DNA of 64,000 nt from Metabacillus dongyingensis (GTDB taxonomy: Bacteria; Bacillota; Bacilli; Bacillales; Bacillaceae). Each line of letters begins with the position of its first letter. Within the stretch, counting starts at the first letter, position 1. Below the pieces are notes generated by a model that was not told the DNA's origin, ran no database searches, and saw only the letters and a program-made list of their open reading frames with translations. The stretch spans positions 1-64,000 of the forward strand of contig NZ_OK052578.1 in NCBI RefSeq assembly GCF_019933155.2, written 5' to 3'. This document shows positions 17,880 to 28,117 of the stretch, piece after piece. Made by a program: the position numbers and the translations under genes.

Positions 17880-18582
17880 TTATAAACTTTTTTTAATCTG
17901 TTTAGCCGATAGAGCACTTGTTTCCGGTAATCACCAAAGTTTTAAGGGCATTGAAAAAGGAGTACCTTCCTATATGCCGAGAAAAATATTGTAATATGGT
18001 ATTCATTTAATACCTTTATATATTTAATAAATGGGAGTTAATTGACCTTCTCAGTGTCATTCAACACCTTATTACAATTATTCTCCTATGTAATAAAGTT
18101 AGCCTGCATGAGGTATCGTAAGCTAGATAATTGATAAATGATAATATATATTTTATTATTTAAACATTCCTCGCAGTATATTTATCTGGCATGGCTGAAA
18201 TATTGCAATTTGACATCTCGAATTGTACGTTTCGCGAATTTCTGATTCAGTATAAAGAAACGGATAACCGAATGAGTATGTTCTTGGGATTCCATGATAG
18301 GCAGGAGAAGATGTATTTTAAACAAATAATCAAAAACTAAGATAGAAAGGCAGTTCAAGCACCAGTGTCTATTGCGACGCTAGTTCTTGAAATCATAGAG
18401 AGAATAAGTTGAAAATCCATTCTCATGAGAAATTATGGTTTCTAATTAAGTCATATTACATTTCTTCTAAAATACAAAAGAAAAGCTGAAGATGCTTCTG
18501 AAATTGTGAAATTTTGCAATAGGTTGTGAAAAAAGAAAAGTTTAATAGAATATAACTGTTTTTATAGAAAGGCGAGAAAAAC
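17880..18582. other. Non-coding stretch with a possible short frame
   Basis: About 700 bases of AT-rich sequence. A 49-codon frame at 18191-18340 (MAEILQFDISNCTFREFLIQ) has coding-like composition but no ribosome site, so it may be a gene fragment. The last 30 bases carry the ribosome site GAAAGGCGAG of the transporter. Confidence 0.4.
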
Positions 18583-19794
18583 TTGAACCAATTTACTGAA
18601 AAAAAACGATTACAACTTGCTTTACTTTTAGGATCACTTGCACTTTTAGGCCCTTTTACAATTGATATGTATTTGCCTTCATTCCCTACTATTGTAAAAG
18701 AATATAGTACGACTGCATCTTTAGTACAAATTAGTTTAACTACGTGCCTATTAGGTCTTGGTTTGGGGCAATTAATTATTGGTCCAATGAGTGACGTTCT
18801 CGGACGCCGTAAACCACTGCTTATTTTTCTCATCATGTATTTGCTAGCTTCCGTAGTATGTGCATTTGCACCGAATATTTATTTCTTCATCGGGGCCCGC
18901 TTTTTACAAGGCTTTGCAGCTGCAGGTGGACTAGTTATTTCAAGGGCCATTGTGCGTGATGTTTATAGTGGAAGGGAACTGACCAAGTTTTTTGCATTAT
19001 TGATGGCCGTAAGTAATTTGGGTCCTATTATTGCACCTATAGCAGGAGGCAGTATCCTCTCCTTTACAAATTGGACGGGAGTATTTATTGTATTGGCTTG
19101 TATTGGTATGGTTTTGTTTTTGATTATTTCATTGAAACTGGAAGAAACATTACCAATTGAAAAGCGTATTCCAAGTAACTTTATTCAAGTATTGAAGAAT
19201 TTTGGTTCCTTATTAAAAGATCGTCAATTCACAGGGTACGCATTTACTCAAGGTTTTATCATTGCAGGAATCTTTGCTTATGTATCTGGTATTCCTTTCG
19301 TCTATCAGAATATTTATGGTGTATCACCTCAAGTATTCAGTCTCTTATTTGGAGTGAATGGAATTGCCTTAATAATTGGAAGCCAGCTTGTTGGCCGTTA
19401 TTCAGATGTCATACCAGAGAAAACTTTTTTGAAGATAGGTTTAATTCTTTCTAACACAGCAGGTGCTGTATTACTATGGGCACTTCTTATAAAAGCACCG
19501 TTATTTGCTATTGCCATTCCTATATTCTTTTTAGTATCCTGCATCGGAATTATTGCTACGACATCTTTTTCATTAGCGATGGAATCACAAGGACATATTG
19601 CGGGAAGCGCTTCGGCACTATTAGGTGTACTCCCGTTTATACTTGGCTCATTAACAGCTCCACTCGTCGGAATAGCAGGAGAATATTCAGCCATTCCAAT
19701 GGGTGTCACTATCTTTTCAGCAAGCTTTATGGCCTTTCTATCCTATTATGGATTAGTCCGAAAAGCTTCTGTTGCTGTACAAACTTCAAGATAA
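18583..19794 (+). CDS. Bcr/CflA-family multidrug MFS exporter
   Basis: 403 residues, about 12 TM segments. The N-terminus (GPFTIDMYLPSFPTIVKEY) and the loop motif GPMSDVLGRRKPLL at about 67-80 are diagnostic of the Bcr/CflA branch of drug:H+ antiporters; motif C-like glycines occur near ISNLGPIIAPIAGG (about 148-160). The TTG start is 6-9 bases after GAAAGGCGAG. It presumably exports amphipathic drugs or metabolites across the cytoplasmic membrane; the actual substrate is unknown. The neighbouring aadK-like gene makes this a small resistance cluster. Confidence 0.9.
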   Translation: MNQFTEKKRLQLALLLGSLALLGPFTIDMYLPSFPTIVKEYSTTASLVQISLTTCLLGLGLGQLIIGPMSDVLGRRKPLLIFLIMYLLASVVCAFAPNIYFFIGARFLQGFAAAGGLVISRAIVRDVYSGRELTKFFALLMAVSNLGPIIAPIAGGSILSFTNWTGVFIVLACIGMVLFLIISLKLEETLPIEKRIPSNFIQVLKNFGSLLKDRQFTGYAFTQGFIIAGIFAYVSGIPFVYQNIYGVSPQVFSLLFGVNGIALIIGSQLVGRYSDVIPEKTFLKIGLILSNTAGAVLLWALLIKAPLFAIAIPIFFLVSCIGIIATTSFSLAMESQGHIAGSASALLGVLPFILGSLTAPLVGIAGEYSAIPMGVTIFSASFMAFLSYYGLVRKASVAVQTSR

Positions 19795-20658
19795 TGGTAG
19801 GGAGCTATCAAAACTTAGAAAAATGTTTGATTGTATGAATATGATTAAATAAAACATGTTTATATGAGCAGCCCACCCAAATTTACGGGCAGATGTACAC
19901 GGTAGAGCTGGAGATCGTTTTCTTAAATGGATACAATGGAGAATTTTAATAATATAACCCAATTTATTTACTAGACAACTTTTCTACCAAATAAAACTAC
20001 AAAATGAAAGAATATTGATATTCAACTACATTTTGAGGTTTTGTTTTATTGATTTGGCCTTTTCCTTACAGAAAGGCTTTTTTTGTGTCTATCCATATAC
20101 AATGTGCTGCTTCCATTATCTCCATTATTGAAAATAATGAGAAAGAAAGTGATTTTTTCATTCATTCATCAAACGGGGCTATAAATGAAGAACTAAGGGA
20201 ACCCAGATAAGATTGGAGTTCTCTTTTGTGCTGTCTTAGAGCATACCTTATAGGGCATTTTATAAAGAAGATATCGTTCATGAGGTTTATATTTCATTAA
20301 TGGGCGCAATTAAGCAACAAGAATTGTACTCTATCTTTATGTAAGGGCCATATTGTGGAGTAACTCATTTTAAAGATAAATGGATAATTTGATAGATTTT
20401 ATGGGCGGTTATGAAGAAAGTACATAAGGTAACTCAGCAGGTTAATAACACGTTTGGCGAAACTTAAAGAAGGAATTGGTGTGCATATGTTGAAATAACA
20501 AAGATATTTCTAAATTAAGAAAGGAAGGCTGGAATGAAAAAAAGATTTAATAAATTATAACCTATATTTAACGGGTTAGGGTTACATCATTCACGAGCCC
20601 CTCCATTGTGAATCAACTTTCCATTCAAAATTCATTATGACATGCGGAGGGATAATTA
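19795..20658. other. Intergenic region, mostly without signal
   Basis: About 860 bases. It contains a terminator at 20057-20084 and, just after it, a stretch at 20085-20135 (GTGCTGCTTCCATTATC) resembling 31184-31235 after another terminator, a possible diverged repeat. A frame near 19866-19952 (EQPTQIYGQMYTVELEIVFL) looks like a gene remnant. Otherwise I see nothing. Confidence 0.4.
20057..20084 (+). terminator. Terminator downstream of the Bcr/CflA gene
   Basis: GCCTTT-TCCTTACAG-AAAGGC followed by seven T. Confidence 0.7.
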
Positions 20659-21540
20659 ATGAGAAATGAACAAGAAATGATGGACCTAATAATAAACACT
20701 GCCATTGAAGATGAACGTATTCGGGCCGTATACATGAACGGTTCGAGAACCAATCCGAATGTTCCAAAAGATATTTTTCAGGATTACGATATTGTTTATG
20801 TGGTAACAGAAACTTCTACCTTCATAGAAGACGAGAATTGGATTAATCTATTTGGTGATTTGCGGATGGTTCAAGAACCAGATAAGCTTGATCACGGGAT
20901 TGGATTAAATATGAATTTCGAACGCCGATATGCATATTTAATGTTATTTACAGATGGCAACCGGATTGACCTAACACTTCAAACAAAAGAAACGGTGCTT
21001 GAAGAGTATGGAAAAGATAAACTTACGGTTCCGTTATTAGATAAAGATGAATTTTTACCATCAATCCCTTCACCATCAGATATAGACTATCATGTAAAAA
21101 AGCCAACCGAAGGCCAATTCGATAGTTGTACAAATGATTTTTGGTGGTGCTTACAAAACGTTGCAAAAGGCATATGGCGTGATGAGCTGCCATATGCAAA
21201 GCTAATGTTTAAATATACGACAAGAGAGTCTTTGGATGAGATGGTCAATTGGTGGATTGGAATTGAATATGATTTCCAAGTATCAACTGGGAAGATGGGA
21301 AAGTACTTCAAAAAATTTCTTCCCGAATCATACTGGGAAATGTATCAAAAAACATATTCCGATGGCAGTTGCGAAAATATGTGGGATTCTCTATTTATTA
21401 CCTGTGAATTGTTTCGGGCCTTAGCAAGAGATGTGGCAGAATCTCTTTCTTTCACTTATCCAGCTGATGACGATAAGAACATAACGGAATATCTGCATCA
21501 TGTAAAAAAATTACCTCCAGATGCAAAGGAAATCTATTAG
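20659..21540 (+). CDS. aadK: Aminoglycoside 6-adenylyltransferase (ANT(6), AadK-like)
   Basis: 293 residues, close to the 284 of B. subtilis AadK. Members transfer AMP from ATP to the 6-hydroxyl of streptomycin. The nucleotidyltransferase signature is at residues 28-47 (GSRTNPNVPKDIFQDYDIVY), with the metal-binding Asp pair in DYDIVY, and the family stretch NFERRYAYLMLFTDGNRIDLT at about 90-110 supplies the third acidic residue. The C-terminal helical domain (FWWCLQNVAKGIWRDELPYAK) is also typical. The ribosome site GCGGAGGGA is good. ANT(6) genes occur on Bacillus chromosomes and on mobile elements, so the plasmid setting is plausible. Confidence 0.92.
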   Translation: MRNEQEMMDLIINTAIEDERIRAVYMNGSRTNPNVPKDIFQDYDIVYVVTETSTFIEDENWINLFGDLRMVQEPDKLDHGIGLNMNFERRYAYLMLFTDGNRIDLTLQTKETVLEEYGKDKLTVPLLDKDEFLPSIPSPSDIDYHVKKPTEGQFDSCTNDFWWCLQNVAKGIWRDELPYAKLMFKYTTRESLDEMVNWWIGIEYDFQVSTGKMGKYFKKFLPESYWEMYQKTYSDGSCENMWDSLFITCELFRALARDVAESLSFTYPADDDKNITEYLHHVKKLPPDAKEIY

Positions 21541-21885
21541 TAAATGGACATTATTAAAGTTTAAGTTAAACATCGTAAATCAACTTCTTCTGTGTCCAAA
21601 GTTAAACTGCTGCTGGGAGCAAACCCTTCTGATGAAAATGGATTATTTGTGTCAACATGAGGTTTTACATCCCAAGCTATTAATGCAGCCAATAACCATT
21701 TCAAGCTTAAGGTTAACAAACCCAAATGATCAAAACTTTATTAGTTATCTGATGGAGTAGCCTCAGTTAATGACATATTGCTTGCTTTGAGTAAGAGACT
21801 ATGCTCGTATTATGGACGCTATGGATATAGCTATAAAACAACTAAAGAAGAAAAAGAACCTGTACTCTAGGTCTTCTGAAGAATA
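21541..21885. other. Gene remnants without intact frame
   Basis: Broken frames with coding-like sequence: KVKLLLGANPSDENGLFVST near 21598-21657, and a tail SVNDILLALSKRLCSYYGRY near 21765-21824, ending in a stop before the terminator at 21886. The tail faintly recalls the end of IS607-type serine recombinases, but this is too weak to call. Confidence 0.35.
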
Positions 21886-21917
21886 GAGGCATTGCGAATT
21901 CCGCAATGCCTCTTTTT
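21886..21917 (+). terminator. Strong terminator upstream of the σ54 regulator
   Basis: GAGGCATTGCG / CGCAATGCCTC, loop AATTC, followed by TTTTTG. Confidence 0.9.
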
Positions 21918-21947
21918 GTTCTTTAGCACACCTGATGTTGGATAAAG

Positions 21948-21964
21948 TGTCCATGTAATGGACA
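21948..21964. promoter_or_regulatory. Palindromic activator site, probable autoregulation
   Basis: TGTCCATGTAATGGACA is a perfect 7+3+7 palindrome, 100 bases before the regulator start and upstream of a TATAAT box at 22002. Related TGTC/GGACA palindromes precede the σ54 promoter at 23887-23923, so this is probably a binding site for the regulator encoded next to it. Confidence 0.7.
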
Positions 21965-22063
21965 GGTGTCTAAAAACAATACATTTTCTGAATATTTCGT
22001 GTATAATGAAGCCAACCTGGCAGATTGTTTTTAGGAAGGCTGCCGATTTTGGAGGTCTGAGAA

Positions 22064-23884
22064 ATGCTTTTAGATTATAAAAAAAATGCGGAAGCCAATT
22101 ACGATAAAGTGAAAAATGAAGAGCCGGTCTATAAATGGATGACATCTAATCCGATTACCTTGTTGGAATCCCAAACATTACGAGAGGCAATTACCCTGCT
22201 CGATACCCATAACATTGACGGGTTGCCTGTCATATCGCCGGACCGACATGTTATAGGACTGATTACAAAGTCTGGATTGATGAAATGCTTTGCAGAAGGA
22301 AGATCCCCAGATACGGTTGTTGCTGAAGTAATGAAAACGTCCATTGTGGTGATAGGGCCCAAACATTCGATTTCGGATGCTTGGAAAATTCCTGTTGGGC
22401 GCTTGCCTGTTGTGGATGAACAAGGGTGTCTAGTCGGGATTTTAACCAGGACAGATATTCTTCATTCATATTTTCATTGCCTGGCACAACTGCAAGAGAC
22501 TGTTCATACAGCAGAAACATTAAGTGTTATTTTGGAAAGCGCTTACGAAGGAATCGCTGTTATTGATTCAGCTGGTGTCGTTCATGAATTTAACGACGCT
22601 TATTGCCGTTTTATCGGAAAAAGCAGAGAAGAAGTGATTGGAAAGCATGTGACCGAGGTCATTGATAATACGCGCTTACATATTGTTAGTGTTACCGGAG
22701 TGGAGGAAAGAGGTTATATCCAGCGCATACAAGGTCAGGATATGGTCGTTCACCGAATTCCAATCCGAAAAGATGGAAAAGTAATCGGAGCAATCGGGAT
22801 GCTTATTTTTGAAGGGGTAAGCGAGCTATATAACATCTTAGGTCGTATGCAGGAATTATCGCGTAAAGTGGCAAATAACAATCTGCTTTCCCAGGAACAT
22901 CTCAAGATTAACGGGTATTTTGAAAGAATCATTGGAAACAGTAAAGCGATCCTTTCTGTAAAAAAGACTGCAAAGAAAGCAGCAGCCACTCCTTCTACAG
23001 TCTTGATTACAGGAGAAAGCGGCACGGGAAAGGAGCTTTTTGCTGAAGCGATTCATCAGTTAAGTCCTTTTGCGGAAGGTCCTTTTATCAGCGTAAATTG
23101 CGCGGCTATCCCAGAAAACCTGCTTGAAGCAGAGTTATTTGGCTATGAAGAAGGTTCATTTACAGGCGCGCGCAAGGGTGGAAAGCCCGGGAAATTCGAG
23201 GTGGCGCACAAAGGGACATTGTTTCTCGATGAAATAGGGGACATGCCAATGCCGATGCAGGCAAAAATTCTCCGAGTGCTGCAAGATCGCGGAGTGGAAC
23301 GTGTTGGCGGAGTATCGCTGCAGCAGGTGGACGTACGCATCGTCGCAGCAACCAACCGGGATCTCGAAGACATGGTCAAAAAAGGGACCTTCAGAGAAGA
23401 CCTGTATTACCGCCTGAATATTATCCGGTTGAACCTTCCGCCGCTGCGAGAAAGAAAAGAAGACATTCCCGCCTTGCTCTCGCATCACCTTGGCGCGTTT
23501 TGTGAAAAGTTCAGCATGCCTCAAAAGTTTTTATCGCCAGAAGCCATGAAATTACTATGTGAATACGGTTGGCCAGGGAATATTAGGGAGCTTCTTAATA
23601 CGATTGAAATGCTCGTCAGTTTATCAGAAAACCAGGAAATTACTGCAGACGATCTGCCTGTCCATTTTCTCAGCGATCCTATTTCAGCAGATTTGCCCAG
23701 CCAATTGGATACTAAGCAGAATGTGCTAGATGAATTGAAAGAAAGGATCTTGAGCAGTGAAAGAGATGCCATCATTAAAGCACTTTCTGAGACGAATGGA
23801 AATAAAGCGTCGGCAGCACGAAAACTTGGCATTCAGCGGTCAACTCTCTATGAAAAATTAAAAAAGTACAACCTAATGAGGTAA
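22064..23884 (+). CDS. σ54-dependent activator with CBS and PAS sensor domains
   Basis: 606 residues. Two CBS motifs at about 22-140 ([21 protein letters not shown] and [20 protein letters not shown]) probably bind an adenine nucleotide; a PAS domain lies at about 155-265. The AAA+ σ54-interaction domain at about 290-520 has Walker A GESGTGKE near 317, the σ54-contact loop GSFTGA near 365 (GAFTGA is canonical) and Walker B FLDEIGDM near 388; a Fis-type helix-turn-helix lies at about 563-603. It should activate RpoN-holoenzyme promoters, here almost certainly the operon starting at 24029, from palindromic sites at 23887-23923. The sensed ligand is unknown. Ribosome site GGAGGTCTGAGAA. Confidence 0.93.
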   Translation: MLLDYKKNAEANYDKVKNEEPVYKWMTSNPITLLESQTLREAITLLDTHNIDGLPVISPDRHVIGLITKSGLMKCFAEGRSPDTVVAEVMKTSIVVIGPKHSISDAWKIPVGRLPVVDEQGCLVGILTRTDILHSYFHCLAQLQETVHTAETLSVILESAYEGIAVIDSAGVVHEFNDAYCRFIGKSREEVIGKHVTEVIDNTRLHIVSVTGVEERGYIQRIQGQDMVVHRIPIRKDGKVIGAIGMLIFEGVSELYNILGRMQELSRKVANNNLLSQEHLKINGYFERIIGNSKAILSVKKTAKKAAATPSTVLITGESGTGKELFAEAIHQLSPFAEGPFISVNCAAIPENLLEAELFGYEEGSFTGARKGGKPGKFEVAHKGTLFLDEIGDMPMPMQAKILRVLQDRGVERVGGVSLQQVDVRIVAATNRDLEDMVKKGTFREDLYYRLNIIRLNLPPLRERKEDIPALLSHHLGAFCEKFSMPQKFLSPEAMKLLCEYGWPGNIRELLNTIEMLVSLSENQEITADDLPVHFLSDPISADLPSQLDTKQNVLDELKERILSSERDAIIKALSETNGNKASAARKLGIQRSTLYEKLKKYNLMR

Positions 23885-23886
23885 AG

Positions 23887-23923
23887 TGTCAGAAATTCGG
23901 ACATAATCCGGACATAAGTGTCC
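23887..23923. promoter_or_regulatory. Upstream activator sites for the σ54 operon
   Basis: TGTCAGAAATTCGGACA (23887-23903) and GGACATAAGTGTCC (23910-23923) share the TGTCC/GGACA arms of the palindrome at 21948. They lie 50-90 bases before the σ54 -24 box, a usual range for enhancer binding. Confidence 0.75.
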
Positions 23924-23975
23924 AGAACGGCGAACACTCAGAGGTGAAAACCGCCTATTTAACCAGATTTTTTAG

Positions 23976-23992
23976 TTGGCACGCTTCTTGCA
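23976..23992 (+). promoter_or_regulatory. σ54 (-24/-12) promoter
   Basis: TTGGCAC-GCTTC-TTGCA matches the σ54 consensus TTGGCAC-N5-TTGCA exactly, with GG and GC 12 bases apart. It lies about 35 bases before the first structural gene of the dehydrogenase operon. Confidence 0.92.
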
Positions 23993-24028
23993 TCATTATG
24001 TAGTAAGCAGATGCAAGGAGGGAAAAAT

Positions 24029-25225
24029 GTGAAAGAATTTTCAGAGTTTCGTATGCCTAAAGCTGTATTTTACGGTCAAAATTCACTCAGCCAGCTTGGC
24101 AGGCTAACAGCAGAACATGGAAGCAAGGTGCTTCTTGTAAGTGACCGGATCATGGAACAACTGGGCCATGTTAAACGCTGTATCGAGTATTTCGAACAGC
24201 ACAATCTAACTTTTGTCTCCTATTTGGATGTCAACAGTGAACCAACTGATCAGCATGTCACCGAGGCACTTCATCTTTGCATAAGAGAAAAATGTGATGT
24301 AATCGTGGCAATTGGAGGCGGCAGCTGCATTGATGCAGCGAAAGCGGTGGCTGTGCTCGCCACAAATGAGGGCTATATAGGCGATTTGGGAGGGAAAACT
24401 TCCATTAATAAAAATCCACTACCGCTGATTGCCATTCCGACGACTGCAGGTACAGGTTCAGAGGTAACAAATGTAACCGTTATCACTAATACACAGCTAG
24501 ATATAAAGATGATGATTAAACATCATGCCTTTCTTCCATCTGTGGCGATTGTTGATCCGACACTTACGCTTTCAACGCCGTCCCATGTAACAGCTGCAAC
24601 GGGGATTGATACCCTGTGCCATGCAATTGAGGCTTATATATCGCGCCTTTCCCAGCCGTTAACACAAAATATGGCGGCGGCAGCTATAGAAAGTGTCATG
24701 AAATACTTAAGAACTGCTTATCAGAATGGTAATGATCTCGAAGCAAGAGAGAAAATGGCAATTGCCTCAATGCAGGCAGGTCTTGCGTTTACCAACGCCT
24801 CTGTAACGCTGGTGCACGGGATGTCCCGTCCAATAGGGGCTTTATTCCATGTGCCTCATGGTATATCCAATGCAATGCTGCTTCCGGCCGTTCTGGAATT
24901 TACAAAAGAATATGCAATCGATTCATTGGCAGAACTAGGACGTATTATTGCACCAGATTTGAAAGCGCTATCGAACGAAGAGCTTGCTGATGTGACAATC
25001 AAGGAAATTAAGCAGCTTTGCGCTGATTTAAAGATTCCAAACATGAAGGCATGGGGAGTAGATGAAATAAAATTCGAACAGGTCGTTGAAAAAATGGCTA
25101 CCGATGCCCTTGCAAGCGGTAGCCCTGGCAATAACCCAAGGGTTCCGAAACTTCTGGAAATGATTGAGTTATACCAACATTGCTATAACTATGACTTTCA
25201 GCCATCTCAAACGATAAATTTATAA
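24029..25225 (+). CDS. Iron-containing alcohol dehydrogenase
   Basis: About 398 residues from the GTG at 24029. An upstream in-frame ATG (24011) lies just ahead of the ribosome site itself (AAGGAGGG at 24015-24022), so GTG is the better start. Group III metal-dependent alcohol dehydrogenase: NAD-binding [11 protein letters not shown] near 94, [12 protein letters not shown] near 135, metal ligands Asp and His in [10 protein letters not shown] near 191-195 and His in [10 protein letters not shown] and HVPHGISN. Relatives oxidise or reduce small diols, hydroxy acids and alcohols. It is first in the σ54-controlled operon, so it probably takes part in oxidation of an alcohol or diol substrate; the exact one is unknown. 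Confidence 0.9.
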   Translation: MKEFSEFRMPKAVFYGQNSLSQLGRLTAEHGSKVLLVSDRIMEQLGHVKRCIEYFEQHNLTFVSYLDVNSEPTDQHVTEALHLCIREKCDVIVAIGGGSCIDAAKAVAVLATNEGYIGDLGGKTSINKNPLPLIAIPTTAGTGSEVTNVTVITNTQLDIKMMIKHHAFLPSVAIVDPTLTLSTPSHVTAATGIDTLCHAIEAYISRLSQPLTQNMAAAAIESVMKYLRTAYQNGNDLEAREKMAIASMQAGLAFTNASVTLVHGMSRPIGALFHVPHGISNAMLLPAVLEFTKEYAIDSLAELGRIIAPDLKALSNEELADVTIKEIKQLCADLKIPNMKAWGVDEIKFEQVVEKMATDALASGSPGNNPRVPKLLEMIELYQHCYNYDFQPSQTINL

Positions 25226-25254
25226 ACACTTTTACTAATAAGGAGGATCATAAA

Positions 25255-26715
25255 ATGACTTCGAATACAGCTACTCAAATTCTAAAAAACTTTATTGGAG
25301 GACAGTGGTTGGCTTCCACTTCAGATAAAACAGAGACGGTACCCAACCCTGCGACAGGGGAAATACTTAGCCTTGTACCACTTTCAAACCGCGAGGATCT
25401 GGATCGGGCGGTCGCCATTGCAGAAGAAGCGTTCCAGACTTGGAAAACGACAGCCGTGCCAAAGCGTGCACGGATTCTGTTCCGCTACCAGCAGCTCCTC
25501 ATCGAGCATTGGGAGGAACTAGCCCGCCTGATTACTAAGGAAAATGGAAAAAGCTATGACGAAGCCTATGGTGAAGTGCAGCGCGGGATTGAATGTGTTG
25601 AATTTGCAGCCGGCGCTCCGACATTGATGATGGGCACTCAGCTTCCGGATATCGCAACTGGCATCGAATCCGGCATGTACCGCTATCCAATCGGAGTCGT
25701 CGGAGGAATTACCCCATTTAACTTCCCGATGATGGTCCCTTGCTGGATGTTCCCGCTCGCCATTGCATGCGGAAATACATTTATATTAAAACCGTCCGAA
25801 CGTACGCCATTACTCGCCAATCGATTGGCAGAATTATTTCAGGAAGCAGGGCTTCCGGATGGTGTCCTGAATGTGGTGCACGGAGCACACGAAGTAGTGA
25901 ACGGGATTCTTGACCATAAAAAAGTGAAAGCCGTTTCCTTCGTTGGCTCACAGCCGGTTGCAGAATATGTATATAAATCTGCTGCAGCCAACGGTAAACG
26001 TGTACAAGCTCTTGCAGGTGCGAAAAATCACTCGATTGTATTGCCGGATGCAGATCTTGACCTTGCCGTCACGAACATTCTCGGCGCTGCATTTGGTTCA
26101 GCCGGTGAACGCTGTATGGCTTGTGCGGTCGTAGTGGCAGTCGGTGAAATTGGGGATCAGCTTGTTGATTCTTTAGTGAAGGCAGCGAATGAAATCAAAA
26201 TTGGCAACGGGATCGAAAAAGGGGTATTTTTAGGTCCGGTTATCCGTGACTCCCATAAAGCAAAAACGATTCAATACATCGAAGCAGGTGAAAAGGAAGG
26301 AGCCCGCCTGATCCGCGACGGCCGCACCGATGAATCACCTAATGAAGATGGATATTTCATTGGGCCGACGATTTTTGATGAAGTGAAGCCAGGCATGAAA
26401 ATCTGGAATGAAGAGATCTTTGCCCCAGTGTTATCGGTCGTTCGAGTCAGCACACTTGAAGAAGCTATTGAAATTACCAATCAATCGGAATTTGCAAACG
26501 GTGCCTGCCTGTATACAGACAGCGCGAAGGCAGTGCGCCAGTTCCGCGATGACATTGATGCAGGAATGCTTGGCATTAACTTGGGCGTCCCAGCTCCAAT
26601 GGCTTTCTTCCCATTCTCAGGATATAAGAAGTCATTTTATGGGGACCTTCATGCAAACGGCCGTGATGGTGTCGAATTTTATACGCGCAAAAAAGTGCTG
26701 ACAGCACGTTATTAA
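25255..26715 (+). CDS. Acylating (methylmalonate-semialdehyde-type) aldehyde dehydrogenase
   Basis: 486 residues, the usual length for the MmsA/IolA branch. The family signature [17 protein letters not shown] is present near 255-271 and the catalytic cysteine lies in [13 protein letters not shown] near 284. [16 protein letters not shown] near 141-156 forms the oxyanion/NAD region. MmsA-type enzymes make acyl-CoA plus NADH from malonate or methylmalonate semialdehyde with decarboxylation. The neighbouring alcohol dehydrogenase could supply an aldehyde. The ribosome site AAGGAGGATCATAAA is strong; 29 bases separate it from the previous gene, so they are in one operon. Confidence 0.9.
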   Translation: MTSNTATQILKNFIGGQWLASTSDKTETVPNPATGEILSLVPLSNREDLDRAVAIAEEAFQTWKTTAVPKRARILFRYQQLLIEHWEELARLITKENGKSYDEAYGEVQRGIECVEFAAGAPTLMMGTQLPDIATGIESGMYRYPIGVVGGITPFNFPMMVPCWMFPLAIACGNTFILKPSERTPLLANRLAELFQEAGLPDGVLNVVHGAHEVVNGILDHKKVKAVSFVGSQPVAEYVYKSAAANGKRVQALAGAKNHSIVLPDADLDLAVTNILGAAFGSAGERCMACAVVVAVGEIGDQLVDSLVKAANEIKIGNGIEKGVFLGPVIRDSHKAKTIQYIEAGEKEGARLIRDGRTDESPNEDGYFIGPTIFDEVKPGMKIWNEEIFAPVLSVVRVSTLEEAIEITNQSEFANGACLYTDSAKAVRQFRDDIDAGMLGINLGVPAPMAFFPFSGYKKSFYGDLHANGRDGVEFYTRKKVLTARY

Positions 26716-26741
26716 TAGACGATTAAAGGGGGAGAATCAGG

Positions 26742-28025
26742 ATGGCAAAGTTTTTAAAGATAGGGAAGAGCAAAGAAGAAATAGCTGCGTATGAAGCGCA
26801 AGTATATGAAACTGTGAAAAATTTAATTGGGGATATTGAAAAAAACGGCGATGCTGCCGTAAGGTCTTACTCTGAGAAGTTTGATAAATGGTCACCGGAG
26901 AATTTTAAGCTTTCACAGCAGCAAATCGCAGAAATCATCGCCTTAGTGCCCGAAGAAACAATCAATGATATCCAATTTGCACAGGAACAAATTCGGCGCT
27001 TTGCGCAAGCGCAAAGAGAAAGCATCAGAGACGTCGAGGTAGAAACGCTTCCTGGGGTAATTCTTGGACATAAAAATATCCCTGTTGAAAGCGTTGGCTG
27101 CTATATACCAGGCGGAAGATATCCGATGGTGGCATCCGCACACATGAGTATATTGACAGCAAAAGTAGCAGGTGTGAAAAGGGTGATCGGCTGTACCCCT
27201 CCAATAAACGGTGACATCCCTGCAGCCACAGTTGCAGCGATGTCATTAGCGGGTGCAGATGAAATCTATATCCTTGGAGGTGTGCAGGCAATGGCCGCGA
27301 TGGCGATTGGCACTGAAACGATTGGCTCAGTGGACATGCTTGTAGGACCGGGCAACGCCTATGTAGCAGAGGCAAAACGCCAATTATTCGGTCGTGTCGG
27401 CATTGACCTTCTAGCTGGTCCCACTGAAGTGCTGGTGATTGCCGATGAGACCGCGGATGCCGAGATGGTCGCTTGTGACATTTTAGGACAGTCCGAGCAT
27501 GGTCCAACCTCACCTGGGGCGTTGATCACGACTTCGGAAAAACTGGCTCTTGAAACGGTAAAAGAAATTGAGCGCCAGTTAGAGACATTAGAAACGGCAG
27601 AAGTGGCCCGTATCGCTTGGGAAGAAAACGGCTCAATTATTTTAGTAGATAGCCTGGATGAGGCTGTCGTGGAGGCTGATAAACTAGCTTACGAGCATGT
27701 AGAAGTGCTGACTGAGAACCCGCGTTACTTTTTGGATAAGATGAATAACTATGGTGCACTTTTCCTCGGTCCGGAAACCAATGTGGCGTACGGGGATAAG
27801 GTCATTGGCACGAACCACACCTTGCCGACAAAAGGAGCAGCCCGATACACAGGCGGCCTCTGGGTTGGTAAATTCTTAAAAACGTGCACATACCAGGAAT
27901 GTACTCCAGAAGCGAGTGTGTTCATTGGTCAATACGCTGAACGGCTATGCGGGATTGAGAATTTTGCCGGACACCGTGAGCAAGCGCTGCTTCGGGTACG
28001 CCGCTACAGTAAGGTAACAAATTAA
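26742..28025 (+). CDS. Histidinol-dehydrogenase-family enzyme, probably catabolic
   Basis: 427 residues, homologous over the whole length to HisD. Zinc ligands typical of the family are visible: Gln and His in [10 protein letters not shown] near 250-255, Asp in [15 protein letters not shown] near 350 and His in [10 protein letters not shown] near 414; the Glu-His dyad of HisD is present in YEHVEVL. No other histidine genes surround it. Family members outside histidine synthesis include HpsN, which oxidises 2,3-dihydroxypropane-1-sulfonate to sulfolactate by two NAD-dependent steps. The operon context with a GntP permease favours such catabolism of a C3 polyol or its sulfonate, but the substrate is inferred, not shown. 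Ribosome site AAGGGGGAGA. Confidence 0.85.
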   Translation: MAKFLKIGKSKEEIAAYEAQVYETVKNLIGDIEKNGDAAVRSYSEKFDKWSPENFKLSQQQIAEIIALVPEETINDIQFAQEQIRRFAQAQRESIRDVEVETLPGVILGHKNIPVESVGCYIPGGRYPMVASAHMSILTAKVAGVKRVIGCTPPINGDIPAATVAAMSLAGADEIYILGGVQAMAAMAIGTETIGSVDMLVGPGNAYVAEAKRQLFGRVGIDLLAGPTEVLVIADETADAEMVACDILGQSEHGPTSPGALITTSEKLALETVKEIERQLETLETAEVARIAWEENGSIILVDSLDEAVVEADKLAYEHVEVLTENPRYFLDKMNNYGALFLGPETNVAYGDKVIGTNHTLPTKGAARYTGGLWVGKFLKTCTYQECTPEASVFIGQYAERLCGIENFAGHREQALLRVRRYSKVTN

Positions 28026-28039
28026 CTGTCATTGAAAGT

Positions 28040-28064
28040 CTTGCCTGCCTTCACTGGAGGCAAG
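28040..28064 (+). other. Intercistronic hairpin
   Basis: CTTGCCT / AGGCAAG stem with 11-base loop and no T-run, between the dehydrogenase and permease genes. Such structures often protect upstream mRNA or lower downstream expression. Confidence 0.5.
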
Positions 28065-28117
28065 GCATCTATCACAAGTAAATTGACAGAATTTTCATGA
28101 ATTGGCAGGGTGACGAA

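Noticed and set aside
19866..19953. Peptidase C-terminal remnant (GQMYTVELEIVFL)
   Set aside because: Too short and without matching upstream sequence to support a family call.
21541..21885. IS607-type recombinase remnant
   Set aside because: Only about 30 residues faintly resemble the family end; the catalytic region is missing.
26742..28025. Calling the HisD homologue a histidine biosynthesis enzyme
   Set aside because: No his genes nearby, and it stands in a σ54-controlled operon with dehydrogenases and a permease; a catabolic role fits better.
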